Assembly (NCBI RefSeq): GCF_035658495.1 | Contig: NZ_CP141944.1 | Coordinates: forward strand, 2,258,001 to 2,322,000 | Length of the DNA stretch: 64,000 nt | DNA from: Novosphingobium sp. RL4 | GTDB taxonomy: Bacteria; Pseudomonadota; Alphaproteobacteria; Sphingomonadales; Sphingomonadaceae | Reading direction: 5' to 3' | Shown: piece by piece, positions 43,187 to 52,756 of the stretch | How the letters are laid out: each line of letters begins with the position of its first letter | How positions within the stretch are numbered: the stretch's first letter is position 1 | Notes under the pieces: generated by a model | Databases searched by the model: none | What the model saw: the letters and a program-made list of their open reading frames with translations, nothing else | What the model was told of the DNA's origin: nothing | Translations under genes and position numbers: made by a program

Positions 43187-44503
43187 TTCACGCTCGGCAA
43201 GGCGGACCTGGAGGCGGAGCATCGGACCTTCAGGCCCCTCACCCGCGTCTTCTTCGGCCACTACTTCGCCCCGTGCATGTAGGAATGCGAGCCGCTGGCC
43301 ATCGGCCGCCGGCAGCACGAAGCTGTAAAGCTTGGCGTCAGCCGTCAGCGTCCTGCCGACAGTTTCGAGCAGGAAATCGCAGCCCATGCCGGTAAGCGCG
43401 GACAGCGGAACGATGGTCTCGTCCGAACGCTGGGCCATGGCTTCGCGCAGTTCCTGGGCATGCGTGGCCTCAAGCAGGTCCCACTTGTTCCAGACTTCGA
43501 TGATCGGGATCGCGGGCGCGGCCTCCTCACTCTCTTCGACCTGCCCTTCCCCGGTCGCCACGCCGAGATCGGCCAGAACTTCCAGCACCTGGCGCTTCTG
43601 CGATTCGGTATCCGGGTTGGCGATGTCGCGAACGTGGAGAATGATGTCGGCCGCGTTCACTTCTTCCAGCGTTGCGCGGAAGGCCGCGACGAGCTGGGTG
43701 GGAAGGTCGGAAATGAAGCCCACCGTGTCCGACAGGATCGCCTTCTCGACAGCCGGTAGACGGATCGCCCGCATTGTCGGGTCTAGCGTGGCGAACAGCA
43801 GGTCCTGCGCCATCACGCCCGCGCCGGTCAGGTAATTGAACAGCGTGGACTTGCCCGCATTGGTATAGCCCACCAGCGCAACGACCGGCCATGGTGCTTT
43901 TTCGCGGCGATCGCGGTGAAGGCCGCGGGTGCGGCGCACCTGCTCCAGCTCGCGCCGGATGCGGGCCATGCGATCGCGGATCATGCGGCGGTCGGCCTCG
44001 ATCTGCGTTTCGCCCGGACCGCCCAGGAAGCCGAAGCCACCGCGCTGGCGTTCGAGGTGGGTCCAGCTGCGTACGAGACGGCCTGCCTGATAGTCCAGGT
44101 GAGCCAGTTCGACCTGGAGACGGCCTTCCGCCGTCGCCGCACGCTCGCCGAAGATTTCGAGGATCAGGCCGGTACGATCGATGACCTTGCGCTTGAACTT
44201 CTCTTCGAGATTGCGCTGCTGGATCGCCGAAAGCGAGCCATCGACGATGATGAGTTCCGCTTCGTGCAGTTCACAGGCAACTGCGATGTTCTGGATCTGC
44301 CCTTCGCCGAACAGCGTTCCGGCGCGCGGTTCCCGGATGGGTATGGCCATGGCATCCGCCACGATCAACCCGATCGCCAGAGCGAGGCCCTTGGCCTCTT
44401 CGAGACGCGCTTCGGGATCGAGATCCCCTCTGCCGCGCATCTGCGGATAAACGACGAGGGCACGCGCACCGCGCGTGACCTCGCCCTTGAGTTCTTCGTT
44501 CAA
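43163..44503 (-). CDS. hflX: Ribosome-dissociating GTPase HflX
   Basis: A 446-residue GTPase. The glycine-rich N-terminal HflX domain has 'GGPGETQIEADRRMIRDRMARIRRELEQV'; the G domain has G1 'VGYTNAGKSTLFNYL', G3 'DTVGF' and G4 'NKWD'. It splits or rescues stalled ribosomes under stress. It starts 22 bp after hfq on the same strand, the classical hfq-hflX pair. Its 3' end overlaps mazG tail to tail. Confidence 0.95.
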   Translation of the reverse strand: MNEELKGEVTRGARALVVYPQMRGRGDLDPEARLEEAKGLALAIGLIVADAMAIPIREPRAGTLFGEGQIQNIAVACELHEAELIIVDGSLSAIQQRNLEEKFKRKVIDRTGLILEIFGERAATAEGRLQVELAHLDYQAGRLVRSWTHLERQRGGFGFLGGPGETQIEADRRMIRDRMARIRRELEQVRRTRGLHRDRREKAPWPVVALVGYTNAGKSTLFNYLTGAGVMAQDLLFATLDPTMRAIRLPAVEKAILSDTVGFISDLPTQLVAAFRATLEEVNAADIILHVRDIANPDTESQKRQVLEVLADLGVATGEGQVEESEEAAPAIPIIEVWNKWDLLEATHAQELREAMAQRSDETIVPLSALTGMGCDFLLETVGRTLTADAKLYSFVLPAADGQRLAFLHARGEVVAEEDAGEGPEGPMLRLQVRLAERELGRFSAL

Positions 44504-44525
44504 ATCAGTTCAGCTTCCGCAAGTT

Positions 44526-45119
44526 TCAGTCGTCGGATTCTTCATGCGCCTGAAGATCGACCGGAGTCACGGGCTGAATCGTCGAAACCGCATGCTTGTA
44601 GGCAAGCTGGACGTAGCCTTCGCGCTCCAGCAGCATGCAGAACAGATCATAGGCAGCCACGCGGCCCTGCAGCATGACGCCGTTGATCAGGAACATGGTG
44701 ACCTGCACGCCCGCGTTGCGGATGCTGGAAAGGAACACGTCCTGAAGGACGCGGGTCTTCTTTCCATTGTCGGCGCCGCTCGCGAACTGGCGCGCATCGA
44801 CCGGGGTCGAGGGCATGATCGTCGAGATGGCGTGCTTGTAGACGAGCTGCGACTGGCCGTCGCGGCGAAGAAGGATGGAGAAGTTGTCGAACCAGGTGAC
44901 GATGCCCTGAAGCTTCACGCCCTTCACGAGGAACATGGTCACGGGCGTCTTGTTCTTGCGCAGGAGGTTCAGGAACTGGTCCTGGAGGTTCTGCCCCTTC
45001 CCTGCCGAAGTGCCGGCGGTGACGGGAGGAGCCACCGAACCGGAAGGCGACGGTGCCGCTTCGGGTTCTTCCACTGCGGGAGTGGTTCGCGGGCGCGCGG
45101 TCAGCGTACGGCCGGCCAT
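44526..45119 (-). CDS. hfq: RNA chaperone Hfq, tandem two-domain form
   Basis: A 197-residue Hfq, about twice the usual size. After a ~42-residue Pro/Ala-rich leader, the first Sm domain (about 43-110) has '[29 protein letters not shown]' and '[17 protein letters not shown]'. The second (about 120-188) has '[29 protein letters not shown]' and '[17 protein letters not shown]'. Both keep the LQD and YKHA proximal-site motifs. The second has Met where the first has the distal-face Lys (GVMLQG versus GVKLQG), and its lateral Arg/Lys patch is weaker. Three chains could build a six-domain ring. I recall tandem Hfq being reported from Novosphingobium. AGAAGGAG precedes the start. Confidence 0.95.
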   Translation of the reverse strand: MAGRTLTARPRTTPAVEEPEAAPSPSGSVAPPVTAGTSAGKGQNLQDQFLNLLRKNKTPVTMFLVKGVKLQGIVTWFDNFSILLRRDGQSQLVYKHAISTIMPSTPVDARQFASGADNGKKTRVLQDVFLSSIRNAGVQVTMFLINGVMLQGRVAAYDLFCMLLEREGYVQLAYKHAVSTIQPVTPVDLQAHEESDD

Positions 45120-45260
45120 ATCATTTTCTCCTTCTTTTTGGCGGCCGCTGTGCGGTCCGCGATCTGGTCACCGGAAAATCCCAATGCCGTTCTCGAATCG
45201 AAATCTATCGACTTGCTGCAATGCAGTAAACGCGAAAAATGTAGCATTCTTGTGACAGGT

Positions 45261-45294
45261 GCCCGGATACACTTGATGGAGGATGCGTCCGGGC
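45261..45294. terminator. Inverted repeat between ntrX and hfq
   Basis: GCCCGGA (45261-45267) and TCCGGGC (45288-45294) form a perfect 7-bp stem with a 20-base loop, in the 215-bp gap about 40 bp beyond the ntrX stop. No U-run is present. It may slow read-through from ntrYX into hfq or act as an RNA site; hfq probably has its own promoter in the remaining gap. Confidence 0.3.
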
Positions 45295-45334
45295 CATGCC
45301 GTGGCCTTGAAAAATCGCGGTAACTTGCGGTTCT

Positions 45335-46732
45335 TCAGGCCTGTTCCTCGCTTTCGTGTTCCCCTTCGCGGCGCTCGGCCATGCCCAGGAGCTTCAGTTT
45401 CCGGTGGAGCGCCGAACGTTCCATGCCGATGAAGGAGGCGGTCTTCGAGATATTGCCCGAAAATCGGCGGATCTGGACACGCAGGTACTCGCGCTCGAAG
45501 CTTTCCCGTGCTTCGCGCAAGGGGGCGCTCATCATCACCGTGACGCCGGCGTCGCCGCCGCCGCGGCTGTTGAAGATTTCCGGCGGCAGCATGTCGGCAT
45601 CGATCCGCGCCAGCTTCTCGCGCGGGGCCATGATGACAGTCCGCTCGACCACATTGCGCAGTTGCCGCACGTTGCCGGGCCATTCATATGCCTGGAGCGC
45701 GGTCATCGCCTCTCCGGTGACTTGCGGCGGGGGAACCCCCTGCTCGTTGGCATAGCGCGCGAAGAAATGGTCGATCAGGGCGGGAATGTCGTCCCGCCGC
45801 TCCCGCAAGGCCGGGATCGTTACCGGCACCACGTTGAGGCGATAGAACAGGTCTTCGCGGAAGCGCCGCTCGGCGATTTCCTTTTCCAGATCGCGCGAGG
45901 TCGAGGATACGACCCGAACATCGACGCGAATCTGGCGGGTGCCGCCAACCCGGACGAACGCCTGATCGGTCAGGACCCTCAGGATGCGGGCCTGCGTGGA
46001 CAGCGGCATGTCGGCCACTTCGTCGAAATAGAGCGTGCCGCCATCCGCTGTTTCCAGAAGCCCCGGCCGGATCAGGGCGCCGTCCGCTTCCTCCCCGAAC
46101 AGTTCCTGCTCGAAGCGTTCCGGCGTGATCCGCGCGGAATTGACGCTGACGAAAGCGTTCCCGGCCCGCGCGCTCCAGGCATGGAGCTGGCGCGCGGCCA
46201 CTTCCTTGCCCGAACCGGCCGGTCCGGTGATGAGCAGGCGGCTTCCGGTGTTGGCCACCCGCTTGAGGGTGGCGCGGACCTGATTGATCGAGCCGCTCGA
46301 CCCGGTGAACTCCTCACCCATCGAGAAGTCGTGCCGAAGCTGCGCGTTCTCGCGGCGCAGGCGCTCTGTCTCGGTGGCACGGCCGACGAGATGGAGCAGC
46401 TTCTCCGCCTCGAACGGCTTTTCGATGAAGTCCACCGCGCCCCGGCTGATCGCGGCCACGGCTGTATCGATGTTCCCATGACCTGAGAAGATGATGACCG
46501 GCAGTTCCGGTTCGCGCGCCTTGATCGCATCCAGCACTTCCAGACCGTCCATGGGGCTGCCGTGCAGCCAGACGTCGAGGAGGACCAGCGAGGGACGGCG
46601 GGCGTCGATGGCGTCAAGCGCGGAACCGCTGTCGCCCGCAGTGCGGCATTCGTAGCCTTCATCGCTGAGAACGCCGGCCACCAGTTCGCGGATGTCGCGT
46701 TCGTCGTCCACGATCAGGATTTCTAGAGCCAT
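45335..46732 (-). CDS. ntrX: Nitrogen/redox response regulator NtrX
   Basis: A 465-residue response regulator: receiver domain (about 1-120; phosphoacceptor Asp in 'PSLVLLDVWLHGSPMDGLEVL'), AAA+ domain (about 140-380; 'ITGPAGSGKEVAARQLHAWS' Walker A, 'TLYFDEVADMPL' Walker B) and a Fis-type HTH at the end ('SKTASFIGMERSALHRKLKLLGM'). The GAFTGA loop that contacts sigma-54 is absent: after 'EQELFGEEADGALI' the chain goes straight to 'RPGLLETADGGTL'. As known for alphaproteobacterial NtrX, it probably acts without classical sigma-54 activation. Partner kinase NtrY is encoded 58 bp upstream. Confidence 0.94.
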   Translation of the reverse strand: MALEILIVDDERDIRELVAGVLSDEGYECRTAGDSGSALDAIDARRPSLVLLDVWLHGSPMDGLEVLDAIKAREPELPVIIFSGHGNIDTAVAAISRGAVDFIEKPFEAEKLLHLVGRATETERLRRENAQLRHDFSMGEEFTGSSGSINQVRATLKRVANTGSRLLITGPAGSGKEVAARQLHAWSARAGNAFVSVNSARITPERFEQELFGEEADGALIRPGLLETADGGTLYFDEVADMPLSTQARILRVLTDQAFVRVGGTRQIRVDVRVVSSTSRDLEKEIAERRFREDLFYRLNVVPVTIPALRERRDDIPALIDHFFARYANEQGVPPPQVTGEAMTALQAYEWPGNVRQLRNVVERTVIMAPREKLARIDADMLPPEIFNSRGGGDAGVTVMMSAPLREARESFEREYLRVQIRRFSGNISKTASFIGMERSALHRKLKLLGMAERREGEHESEEQA

Positions 46733-46790
46733 GGCAATGTCTTCTTGGTCAGGAGGATGGGAGTGGCAGGCAGGGTGCGGCAAGCCGGGA

Positions 46791-49016
46791 TCATTCGGCG
46801 GCCTCCTGCTTGCGTGTATGGGCGAGCGGATCGGTGGCGAAGCGCATGGTTACCGTCGTGCCGCCGCCGGCGGTCGGCAGGAACAGCATTTCGCCGCCAT
46901 GCTCTTCGATGATCTTGTTCACGATGGCGAGACCGAGGCCGGTGCCCTTCTCTCGCGTGGTGACGTAAGGTTCGATAATGCGTTCGCGGTCCTGCGAAAG
47001 TCCGATGCCGTTGTCGGCAATGCGGACGAGGATCGCCTCGGGCAGCGCCTCCACGGTGACGGCGATTGCGCCGCGATAGTCGGCCGGGGCATCCTTGGCC
47101 TTCGCCTCGATGGCCTCGACCGCGTTCTTCAGCACGTTGGTCATCGCCTGGCCATACTGGTGCCGGTCGCAGTCGATCGAGCCGATGGCGGGATCGCCGG
47201 CGAAGCTGAAGGCGATATCCGGCCTTGCGACTTCCTGGAGGAACAGTGCCTGCCGGGTCAGCGCAACCGGATCTTCGGCGCGGAACACCGGCTTCGGCAG
47301 GCGGGCGAAGGAGGAGAACTCGTCGACCATCTTGCGAAGATCGCCCACCTGGCGAATGATCGTGCGCGTAAGGTCTTCGAATAGCTCGGGATTGTCGACG
47401 ATCTGCTTGCGATAGCGCCGGCTGAGACGTTCGGTGGCAAGCTGGATCGGCGTGAGCGGGTTCTTGATCTCGTGGGCGATGCGGCGGGCCACGTCGGACC
47501 ATGCCGCCGTGCGCTGGTCGAGCAGCTGGCGGGTGATGTCCTCGAACGTGATGACATGCCCGGTCACGTCGCGCGTCACCTTGACGGCGAAGGTCAGCAG
47601 GTCTCCGTGGCGGTTGTACTGGACCAGCCCGCCAGAGCCACCCTGCTCGATCAGGGCGGCAAACTGCGGCGCCAGATCGGAAAGCGGCATGTCTTCCGGC
47701 AGTTCGGAGCGCTGGGTCAGGAGCTTCTGCGCCGTGCTGTTCATCAGCAGGATGCGCCCTTCCGTATCGAGCGAGATGATGCCCGAGGTCACCGATTCCA
47801 GCACCGCTTCGATGAACACGCGGCGTTCGTGAAGCTGGCGGTTGGCCCCCAAAAGAGCCTGGGTCTGCTTTTCGATCTGCGCGGTCATGCGGTTGAACGC
47901 GCGATTGAGCAGGCCGATCTCGTCAGCGCCGGTACGGCCTTCGATCCGCAAGGCGAAGTTGCCGCTGCCAACCCTTCGAGCCGCATCGACGAGTTCGTAG
48001 AGCGGCTTGACCTGACGGTCGGCGAAGCGGAGCGCGAACCATACGGCAAGCCCGACGAGTGCCAGCGACGCAACGAACAAAGCCACGTTGAAGCGCAGCT
48101 GGAGTACGCGGGCGCGGCTCGTCAGCACTTCGTAGGCCTGGACGATGTTCTCCGCGTTTTCGGCGCGCTGCCCCTGGCTGAGTGCGAGCAGGTCCGAACT
48201 GCGGGCGGCATAAAGATAGACGCCTGCCTCCCGTTCGATCGGCACGACGGCCACCACCCGGTCGGCGTTCGAGGTTACGACCAGCGGCTCCCCTTTGTTG
48301 AGGCGGGCCTGGACTTCGGGAGTGATTCGCTTGTCATCGGTCTTCCCCTCGGGATCGACGATGATCGGCGTGCGCTGGCTACCGTCGTTCGCGACCTGGA
48401 TGATCGCGGCTACCGACAGGTTGCGGCGGACCACCTGGCTGGCGAAGAACTGCTGGAAATAGGCGCTGGCAACCGGCGATTCGCCGAGAGTGACGCGGGT
48501 GTCGTTGGCCATGGCGGCGGATTCGTAGCCGACGTCACGCTGGGTCTGCTCGTAGTAGCCGCGCGCCAGCTTGTTCGCATTTTCCAGCAGCCCGCGCGAG
48601 GAGTCCGAGAACCAGAATTCGACGCCGGACTGGAACAGCCAGGACGCGAAAACCACCACCAGCAGCGTGGGAACGGCCGAAATCAGCGAGAAGATGAACA
48701 CCAGGCGGACGTGCATCTGGCCGGTGCCGCCAATGTTTTCGGCGGCGCGGCGCAGTGCCATCCGGCGCCCCAGCAGCACGAGGATGGCCATGGCCGGAAC
48801 CAGCGTGCCGACCAGCAGCGTTGCCGTGAGGTTGGAGGGCAGCAATTGCCCCTTGTCCCGCGAATTCAGCGCGACCCAGGTGATGCCGGTCATCACCAGG
48901 AAAGCGACGATCGAGAGCACTTCCATCATCGCGAAGAAGTTCGCGCGGCGGGCTGCAACCTGCATGCGCCGCCACCATCGTGGCCAGGCGCGTTTGTGGA
49001 TCATGATCTCGCTCAT
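46791..49016 (-). CDS. ntrY: Membrane sensor histidine kinase NtrY
   Basis: A 741-residue kinase. Three membrane helices in the first ~115 residues, a periplasmic sensor (about 120-300), another helix (about 310-330), HAMP (about 330-385), PAS (about 400-490), then the H box '[27 protein letters not shown]', N box 'MTNVLKNAVEAIEAK', and G boxes 'IADNGIGLS' and 'TREKGTGLGLAIV'. It phosphorylates NtrX in response to nitrogen or redox state. The start codon lies 60 bp after ntrC. Confidence 0.95.
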   Translation of the reverse strand: MSEIMIHKRAWPRWWRRMQVAARRANFFAMMEVLSIVAFLVMTGITWVALNSRDKGQLLPSNLTATLLVGTLVPAMAILVLLGRRMALRRAAENIGGTGQMHVRLVFIFSLISAVPTLLVVVFASWLFQSGVEFWFSDSSRGLLENANKLARGYYEQTQRDVGYESAAMANDTRVTLGESPVASAYFQQFFASQVVRRNLSVAAIIQVANDGSQRTPIIVDPEGKTDDKRITPEVQARLNKGEPLVVTSNADRVVAVVPIEREAGVYLYAARSSDLLALSQGQRAENAENIVQAYEVLTSRARVLQLRFNVALFVASLALVGLAVWFALRFADRQVKPLYELVDAARRVGSGNFALRIEGRTGADEIGLLNRAFNRMTAQIEKQTQALLGANRQLHERRVFIEAVLESVTSGIISLDTEGRILLMNSTAQKLLTQRSELPEDMPLSDLAPQFAALIEQGGSGGLVQYNRHGDLLTFAVKVTRDVTGHVITFEDITRQLLDQRTAAWSDVARRIAHEIKNPLTPIQLATERLSRRYRKQIVDNPELFEDLTRTIIRQVGDLRKMVDEFSSFARLPKPVFRAEDPVALTRQALFLQEVARPDIAFSFAGDPAIGSIDCDRHQYGQAMTNVLKNAVEAIEAKAKDAPADYRGAIAVTVEALPEAILVRIADNGIGLSQDRERIIEPYVTTREKGTGLGLAIVNKIIEEHGGEMLFLPTAGGGTTVTMRFATDPLAHTRKQEAAE

Positions 49017-49076
49017 CGTTGCGCTGTTACAACGCCGGTGTTGCCTGTTTGCAAGAGCAAATCCATCAATGCCCGA

Positions 49077-50492
49077 TCAGGAACGACGAGTGAAGTCCTC
49101 GGGGTCGAGTGCAAGCTCGCCAAGACGTTTGCGCAAGGTGTTGCGATTAATCCCGAGTGCCTGGGCTGCACGAAGCTGGTTTCCGCCTGTCTCTTTAAGC
49201 ACTTCCGCAAAAAGCGGACGCTCGAATGCGGCTGCCGCCGTTTCGTAGATCGTGCCGTTCGCCGGGCGCGTAGCAGCCAGCCAGCGGCTGACCGCCTGCG
49301 CGATGTCGTCGGGTTCGCTGACGTCAGCAGGCGCCGACGAAGTATCCGCGGCCAGCAAAGGCAGGATGCTCTCGGGATCGATCGCATCCTCGCGTGCCAG
49401 CAGGGCAAGCCGGTAGATGAAATTCTTGAGCTCGCGCACATTGCCGCGCCAGGGCTGGCGGCTGAGCAGTTCCGCCGCTTCGGCGGTCAACTGCCGGCGC
49501 GGCAGCCCCTCGTTGGCGGCGTGCTGGAGGAAATGGCGGGCCAGTACCTCGATGTCGTCCCGGCGGTCGCGCAGCGGCGGCATATGGATCGGCACGACAT
49601 TGAGTCGGTAGTACAGGTCTTCGCGGAAGCGCCCGGCAGCGATCTCCGGCTCCAGATCCTTGTTGGTGGCAGCGATTATGCGCACGTCCAGCCTTATCTC
49701 GTCCCGCCCGCCGACACGCCGCACCGTCCCCGACTGGAGCGCCCGCAACAGGCGGGTCTGGGCCTGCATCGGCATGTCGCCGATTTCGTCGAGGAACAGG
49801 GTGCCGCCCGCTGCCTGCTCGAACTTGCCGACATGCCGGGCGACCGCGCCGGTAAAGGCGCCCTTTTCATGGCCGAACAGCTCGCTCTCGATCAGCTCGG
49901 CCGGAATTGCCGCCGTGTTCACGGCGATGAACGGACCTGCCCGGCGGTGCCCGAGATTGTGGACCGCTTCCGCCACCAGTTCCTTGCCGGTGCCGGATTC
50001 GCCAAGGATCAGCACGGTCAGATCGTTGCGCAGGACGCGCGTGATCATGCGGAATACCGTTTGCATGGCAAGGCTGCGGCCGACCAGCGGCAGGCCGTCG
50101 CCCAGCGGTTCGTCGCCTTCGGGGGCGCTGCCCTGCCCTGCACCTGCCGCCTGGCGCACGGTTCGGGCCAGTTCGTCGATATCGAAGGGCTTGGGGAAGT
50201 ACTCGAAGGCCCCGGTATCGGTTGCGCGAACGGCGGTATCGAGGGTGTTCTGGGCCGAAAGGATGACGATCGGCATCGCCGGATGCAGCGCCCTTACCCG
50301 GTCGATCGTCTCGATTCCGTCGCCGTCAGGCAGCATGACGTCGGTGACGAGGGCCTGATAGCTGCCCTCGCCCAGCAGCCGGTCCCGCTCGCCGATCGAC
50401 TGGCAATGGACGACGGTGAAACCCTCGGCCTCCAGCGCGGCGGTAATGACGATGGCGATCGAAAGGTCGTCCTCGACGAGCAGCACGCTCAT
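49077..50492 (-). CDS. ntrC: Nitrogen regulation response regulator NtrC
   Basis: A 471-residue sigma-54 activator: receiver (Asp in 'QALVTDVMLPDGDGIETI'), AAA+ domain with 'LILGESGTGKELVAEAVH', an intact GAFTGA loop ('GHEKGAFTGAVARHVGKFE') and 'GTLFLDEIGDMPMQ', and a Fis HTH ('LRAAQALGINRNTLRKRLGEL'). It activates nitrogen-scavenging genes such as glnA and amtB when phosphorylated by NtrB. Overlaps ntrB by 4 bases. It contrasts with NtrX, which lacks the GAFTGA loop. Confidence 0.96.
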   Translation of the reverse strand: MSVLLVEDDLSIAIVITAALEAEGFTVVHCQSIGERDRLLGEGSYQALVTDVMLPDGDGIETIDRVRALHPAMPIVILSAQNTLDTAVRATDTGAFEYFPKPFDIDELARTVRQAAGAGQGSAPEGDEPLGDGLPLVGRSLAMQTVFRMITRVLRNDLTVLILGESGTGKELVAEAVHNLGHRRAGPFIAVNTAAIPAELIESELFGHEKGAFTGAVARHVGKFEQAAGGTLFLDEIGDMPMQAQTRLLRALQSGTVRRVGGRDEIRLDVRIIAATNKDLEPEIAAGRFREDLYYRLNVVPIHMPPLRDRRDDIEVLARHFLQHAANEGLPRRQLTAEAAELLSRQPWRGNVRELKNFIYRLALLAREDAIDPESILPLLAADTSSAPADVSEPDDIAQAVSRWLAATRPANGTIYETAAAAFERPLFAEVLKETGGNQLRAAQALGINRNTLRKRLGELALDPEDFTRRS

Positions 50493-51616
50493 GCAGCCGG
50501 CCTCCTTCTGGTTGAGCGGCTGCGGGTTTCGCGGGCCAGGGGCAAGTGGACACGGAAATGGGTGAACCCGCCTTCCTCGTCGCGTTCGTGCGTGATGCGT
50601 CCGTTCATGTCGCGCACCAGCTTGCGTACGAGGGGAAGGCCCAGCCCCTGACCAGACTTCTTGGTGGTGACGAAGGGCTCGAAGATATGATCGCGCATCG
50701 CCGGCTCCACGCCCGGCCCATTGTCCGACACGCGCAGTTCCACCGGCAGGCGCACCGGCTCTCCGGAATCGCTGGTGTGGAGCTGGAGGCCGCTGGCGAA
50801 GCGCGTGCGGATCGTCACGCGGGGCGCCTGTTCGGCGGCGCAGGCCTCGGAAGCATTGGCCACGAGGTTGATGATGACCTGCACCAGCGCATCCGGGCTG
50901 CCGAGCACGGCGGGCAGCGAAGGGTCGAATTCCTCGACAAGACGCACCCGCTCCGGCGCATCACCGCGCGCGGCGGACATCACGTTGATCGCGCGCCGCG
51001 CGGCTTCGTGAAGGTTGCAGGGTTCGACCGGCGGAGCCGTGCGGCGGCTGAGCTTCTGCATCTGGTCGATCAGATTGGCGATGCGATCGACTTCGAGCGT
51101 GATAAGCTCGGTCAGTGCGCGGTCCTTGTCCTCGATCTTGCGGGCAAGGAGCTGGGCCGCGCCGCGAATGCCGGCCAGAGGGTTCTTGATCTCGTGAGCC
51201 ATGATTTCCGGCCCGCGCAGCACTGCATTGTCCGGGCCTCCGGAATCGTCGCCCAGCGCCTCGGTGGCGGTGTTGTCATGGATCGTAAGCACCTGCCAGC
51301 CCGGCGTATCGGCCACCGGGGCGACGTTGATGTCGATCCTTCGTGCGCCCTTGCCCTTGAGCGTGACCACGACTTCGCGCGCCGAAACCGGCGTTTCATA
51401 ATCGTCGAGACGCTCCAGCAGGAGCTGGTCGGAAAACGTCAGGATCTCGCGCAAGGGCGTACCGACCAGCAAGCGCAGCGATTGCCCGAAGAACTGCTCG
51501 GCGGCGGGGTTGAGCGATGCGATCCGCAGCCCCGGTTCCAGCAGCACGACAGCCTGGGGAAGGCTTGCGAGAAGCCGCGAAGCCGCGGGCAAGGCCGTGT
51601 GCGGCGCGAGGCTCAT
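50489..51616 (-). CDS. ntrB: Nitrogen regulation histidine kinase NtrB
   Basis: A 375-residue soluble kinase. A PAS domain (about 15-130) senses PII; '[27 protein letters not shown]' is the H box; '[15 protein letters not shown]' the N box; '[12 protein letters not shown]' and '[18 protein letters not shown]' the G boxes. It sits between dusB and ntrC with 4-base overlaps on both sides, as in most Alphaproteobacteria. Confidence 0.96.
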   Translation of the reverse strand: MSLAPHTALPAASRLLASLPQAVVLLEPGLRIASLNPAAEQFFGQSLRLLVGTPLREILTFSDQLLLERLDDYETPVSAREVVVTLKGKGARRIDINVAPVADTPGWQVLTIHDNTATEALGDDSGGPDNAVLRGPEIMAHEIKNPLAGIRGAAQLLARKIEDKDRALTELITLEVDRIANLIDQMQKLSRRTAPPVEPCNLHEAARRAINVMSAARGDAPERVRLVEEFDPSLPAVLGSPDALVQVIINLVANASEACAAEQAPRVTIRTRFASGLQLHTSDSGEPVRLPVELRVSDNGPGVEPAMRDHIFEPFVTTKKSGQGLGLPLVRKLVRDMNGRITHERDEEGGFTHFRVHLPLARETRSRSTRRRPAA

Positions 51617-52656
51617 GCAGCCTGACGGTCTGCCGATGCGGTTTCGCTGCCCTGATCGCGGTAAGGCGCATAGAATTCAGCTAGCAGACGCAGCACTTCG
51701 TCAGGATCGTTGACGAAATTGATGCGGTTGCGGAACTCGGCCGAACCCTTGATGCCCTTGATGTACCATCCCAGGTGCTTGCGGGCCATCTTCACGCCCG
51801 TATCGCTGCCGTAGTGGGAGAGCATGTCCTCGTAGTGTTCGCGGATGATTTCGTACTGCTTGCCGAAACCGGGCTCTTCCATAAGCCCGTTGCCGCGCCA
51901 CCACTGCATGACTTCGGCGAGAATCCACGGCTTGCCGTAAGCGCCGCGACCGATCATCAGGCCATCGGCACCGGACTGTTCCAGCGCCCTGGCGGCATCC
52001 TCGATATCCAGGATATCGCCATTGACGATGACCGGGATCGAGACCGCGTCCTTCACGCCGCGCACGAAAGCCCAGTCGGCCGAGCCCTTGTACATCTGGT
52101 TGCGGGTGCGGCCGTGGACGGTGATCATCTTGGCACCGAGGTCTTCGGCGATGCGCGCTAGTTCGGGGGCGTTGAGACTGTCATGGCACCAGCCCATGCG
52201 CATCTTCACGGTGACGGGAACCTTCACGGCCTTGACCGTGGCTTCGATCAGCCGGGTTGCGAGAGGAATGTCGCGCATGAGCGCCGATCCGGCATCGCCG
52301 TTGACGACCTTGCGGACCGGGCAGCCCATGTTGATGTCGATGATGGCGGCGCCCCGATCCTCGACGAGTTTGGCGGCTTCGGCCATCTGTTCCGGCTCGC
52401 AGCCGACGAGCTGCATCGAAACCGGATCCTCGATCTGGTCCCACATGGCCTTCTGAAGCGAAACGCGCGTCTCACGGATGGCGGCCGGGCTGGCGATCAT
52501 CTCGGTGACGTTCAGACCTGACCCGAATCCGCGCACCATGCGGCGGAACGGCAAATCGGAAACGCCCGTCATCGGGGCGAGCACGACCGGACAGTCGATC
52601 GTCACGGGACCGACTTCGATCGGCTTCAGAGCCGGAGGAGTAGGCAGTGTGTTCAT
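51613..52656 (-). CDS. dusB: tRNA-dihydrouridine synthase (DusB/NifR3)
   Basis: A 347-residue FMN enzyme reducing uridines in the tRNA D-loop. '[31 protein letters not shown]' holds the FMN site, '[21 protein letters not shown]' the catalytic Cys, 'VTVKMRMGW' and '[14 protein letters not shown]' the RNA/FMN contacts, and '[16 protein letters not shown]' the phosphate site. The ATG at 52656 follows GGAGGAG-like context on that strand; upstream readings are not conserved. First gene of the ntr operon, historically called nifR3. Confidence 0.95.
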   Translation of the reverse strand: MNTLPTPPALKPIEVGPVTIDCPVVLAPMTGVSDLPFRRMVRGFGSGLNVTEMIASPAAIRETRVSLQKAMWDQIEDPVSMQLVGCEPEQMAEAAKLVEDRGAAIIDINMGCPVRKVVNGDAGSALMRDIPLATRLIEATVKAVKVPVTVKMRMGWCHDSLNAPELARIAEDLGAKMITVHGRTRNQMYKGSADWAFVRGVKDAVSIPVIVNGDILDIEDAARALEQSGADGLMIGRGAYGKPWILAEVMQWWRGNGLMEEPGFGKQYEIIREHYEDMLSHYGSDTGVKMARKHLGWYIKGIKGSAEFRNRINFVNDPDEVLRLLAEFYAPYRDQGSETASADRQAA

Positions 52657-52756
52657 TGCGCGAGCCCGGAATTGCCTAAAAAACGTATAGTGCCTAAAAA
52701 ACAGGCAGCGCATAGTGGATTGCCCTCGCCTCGGCAAGCGATTACCGGCAACGACA

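Noticed and set aside
47472..50651. A 1059-codon open frame on the plus strand across ntrY and ntrC
   Set aside because: It is the antisense of two well-supported regulators. The peptide is rich in Arg, Asp, Gly and His without domains, as expected for GC-rich antisense frames.
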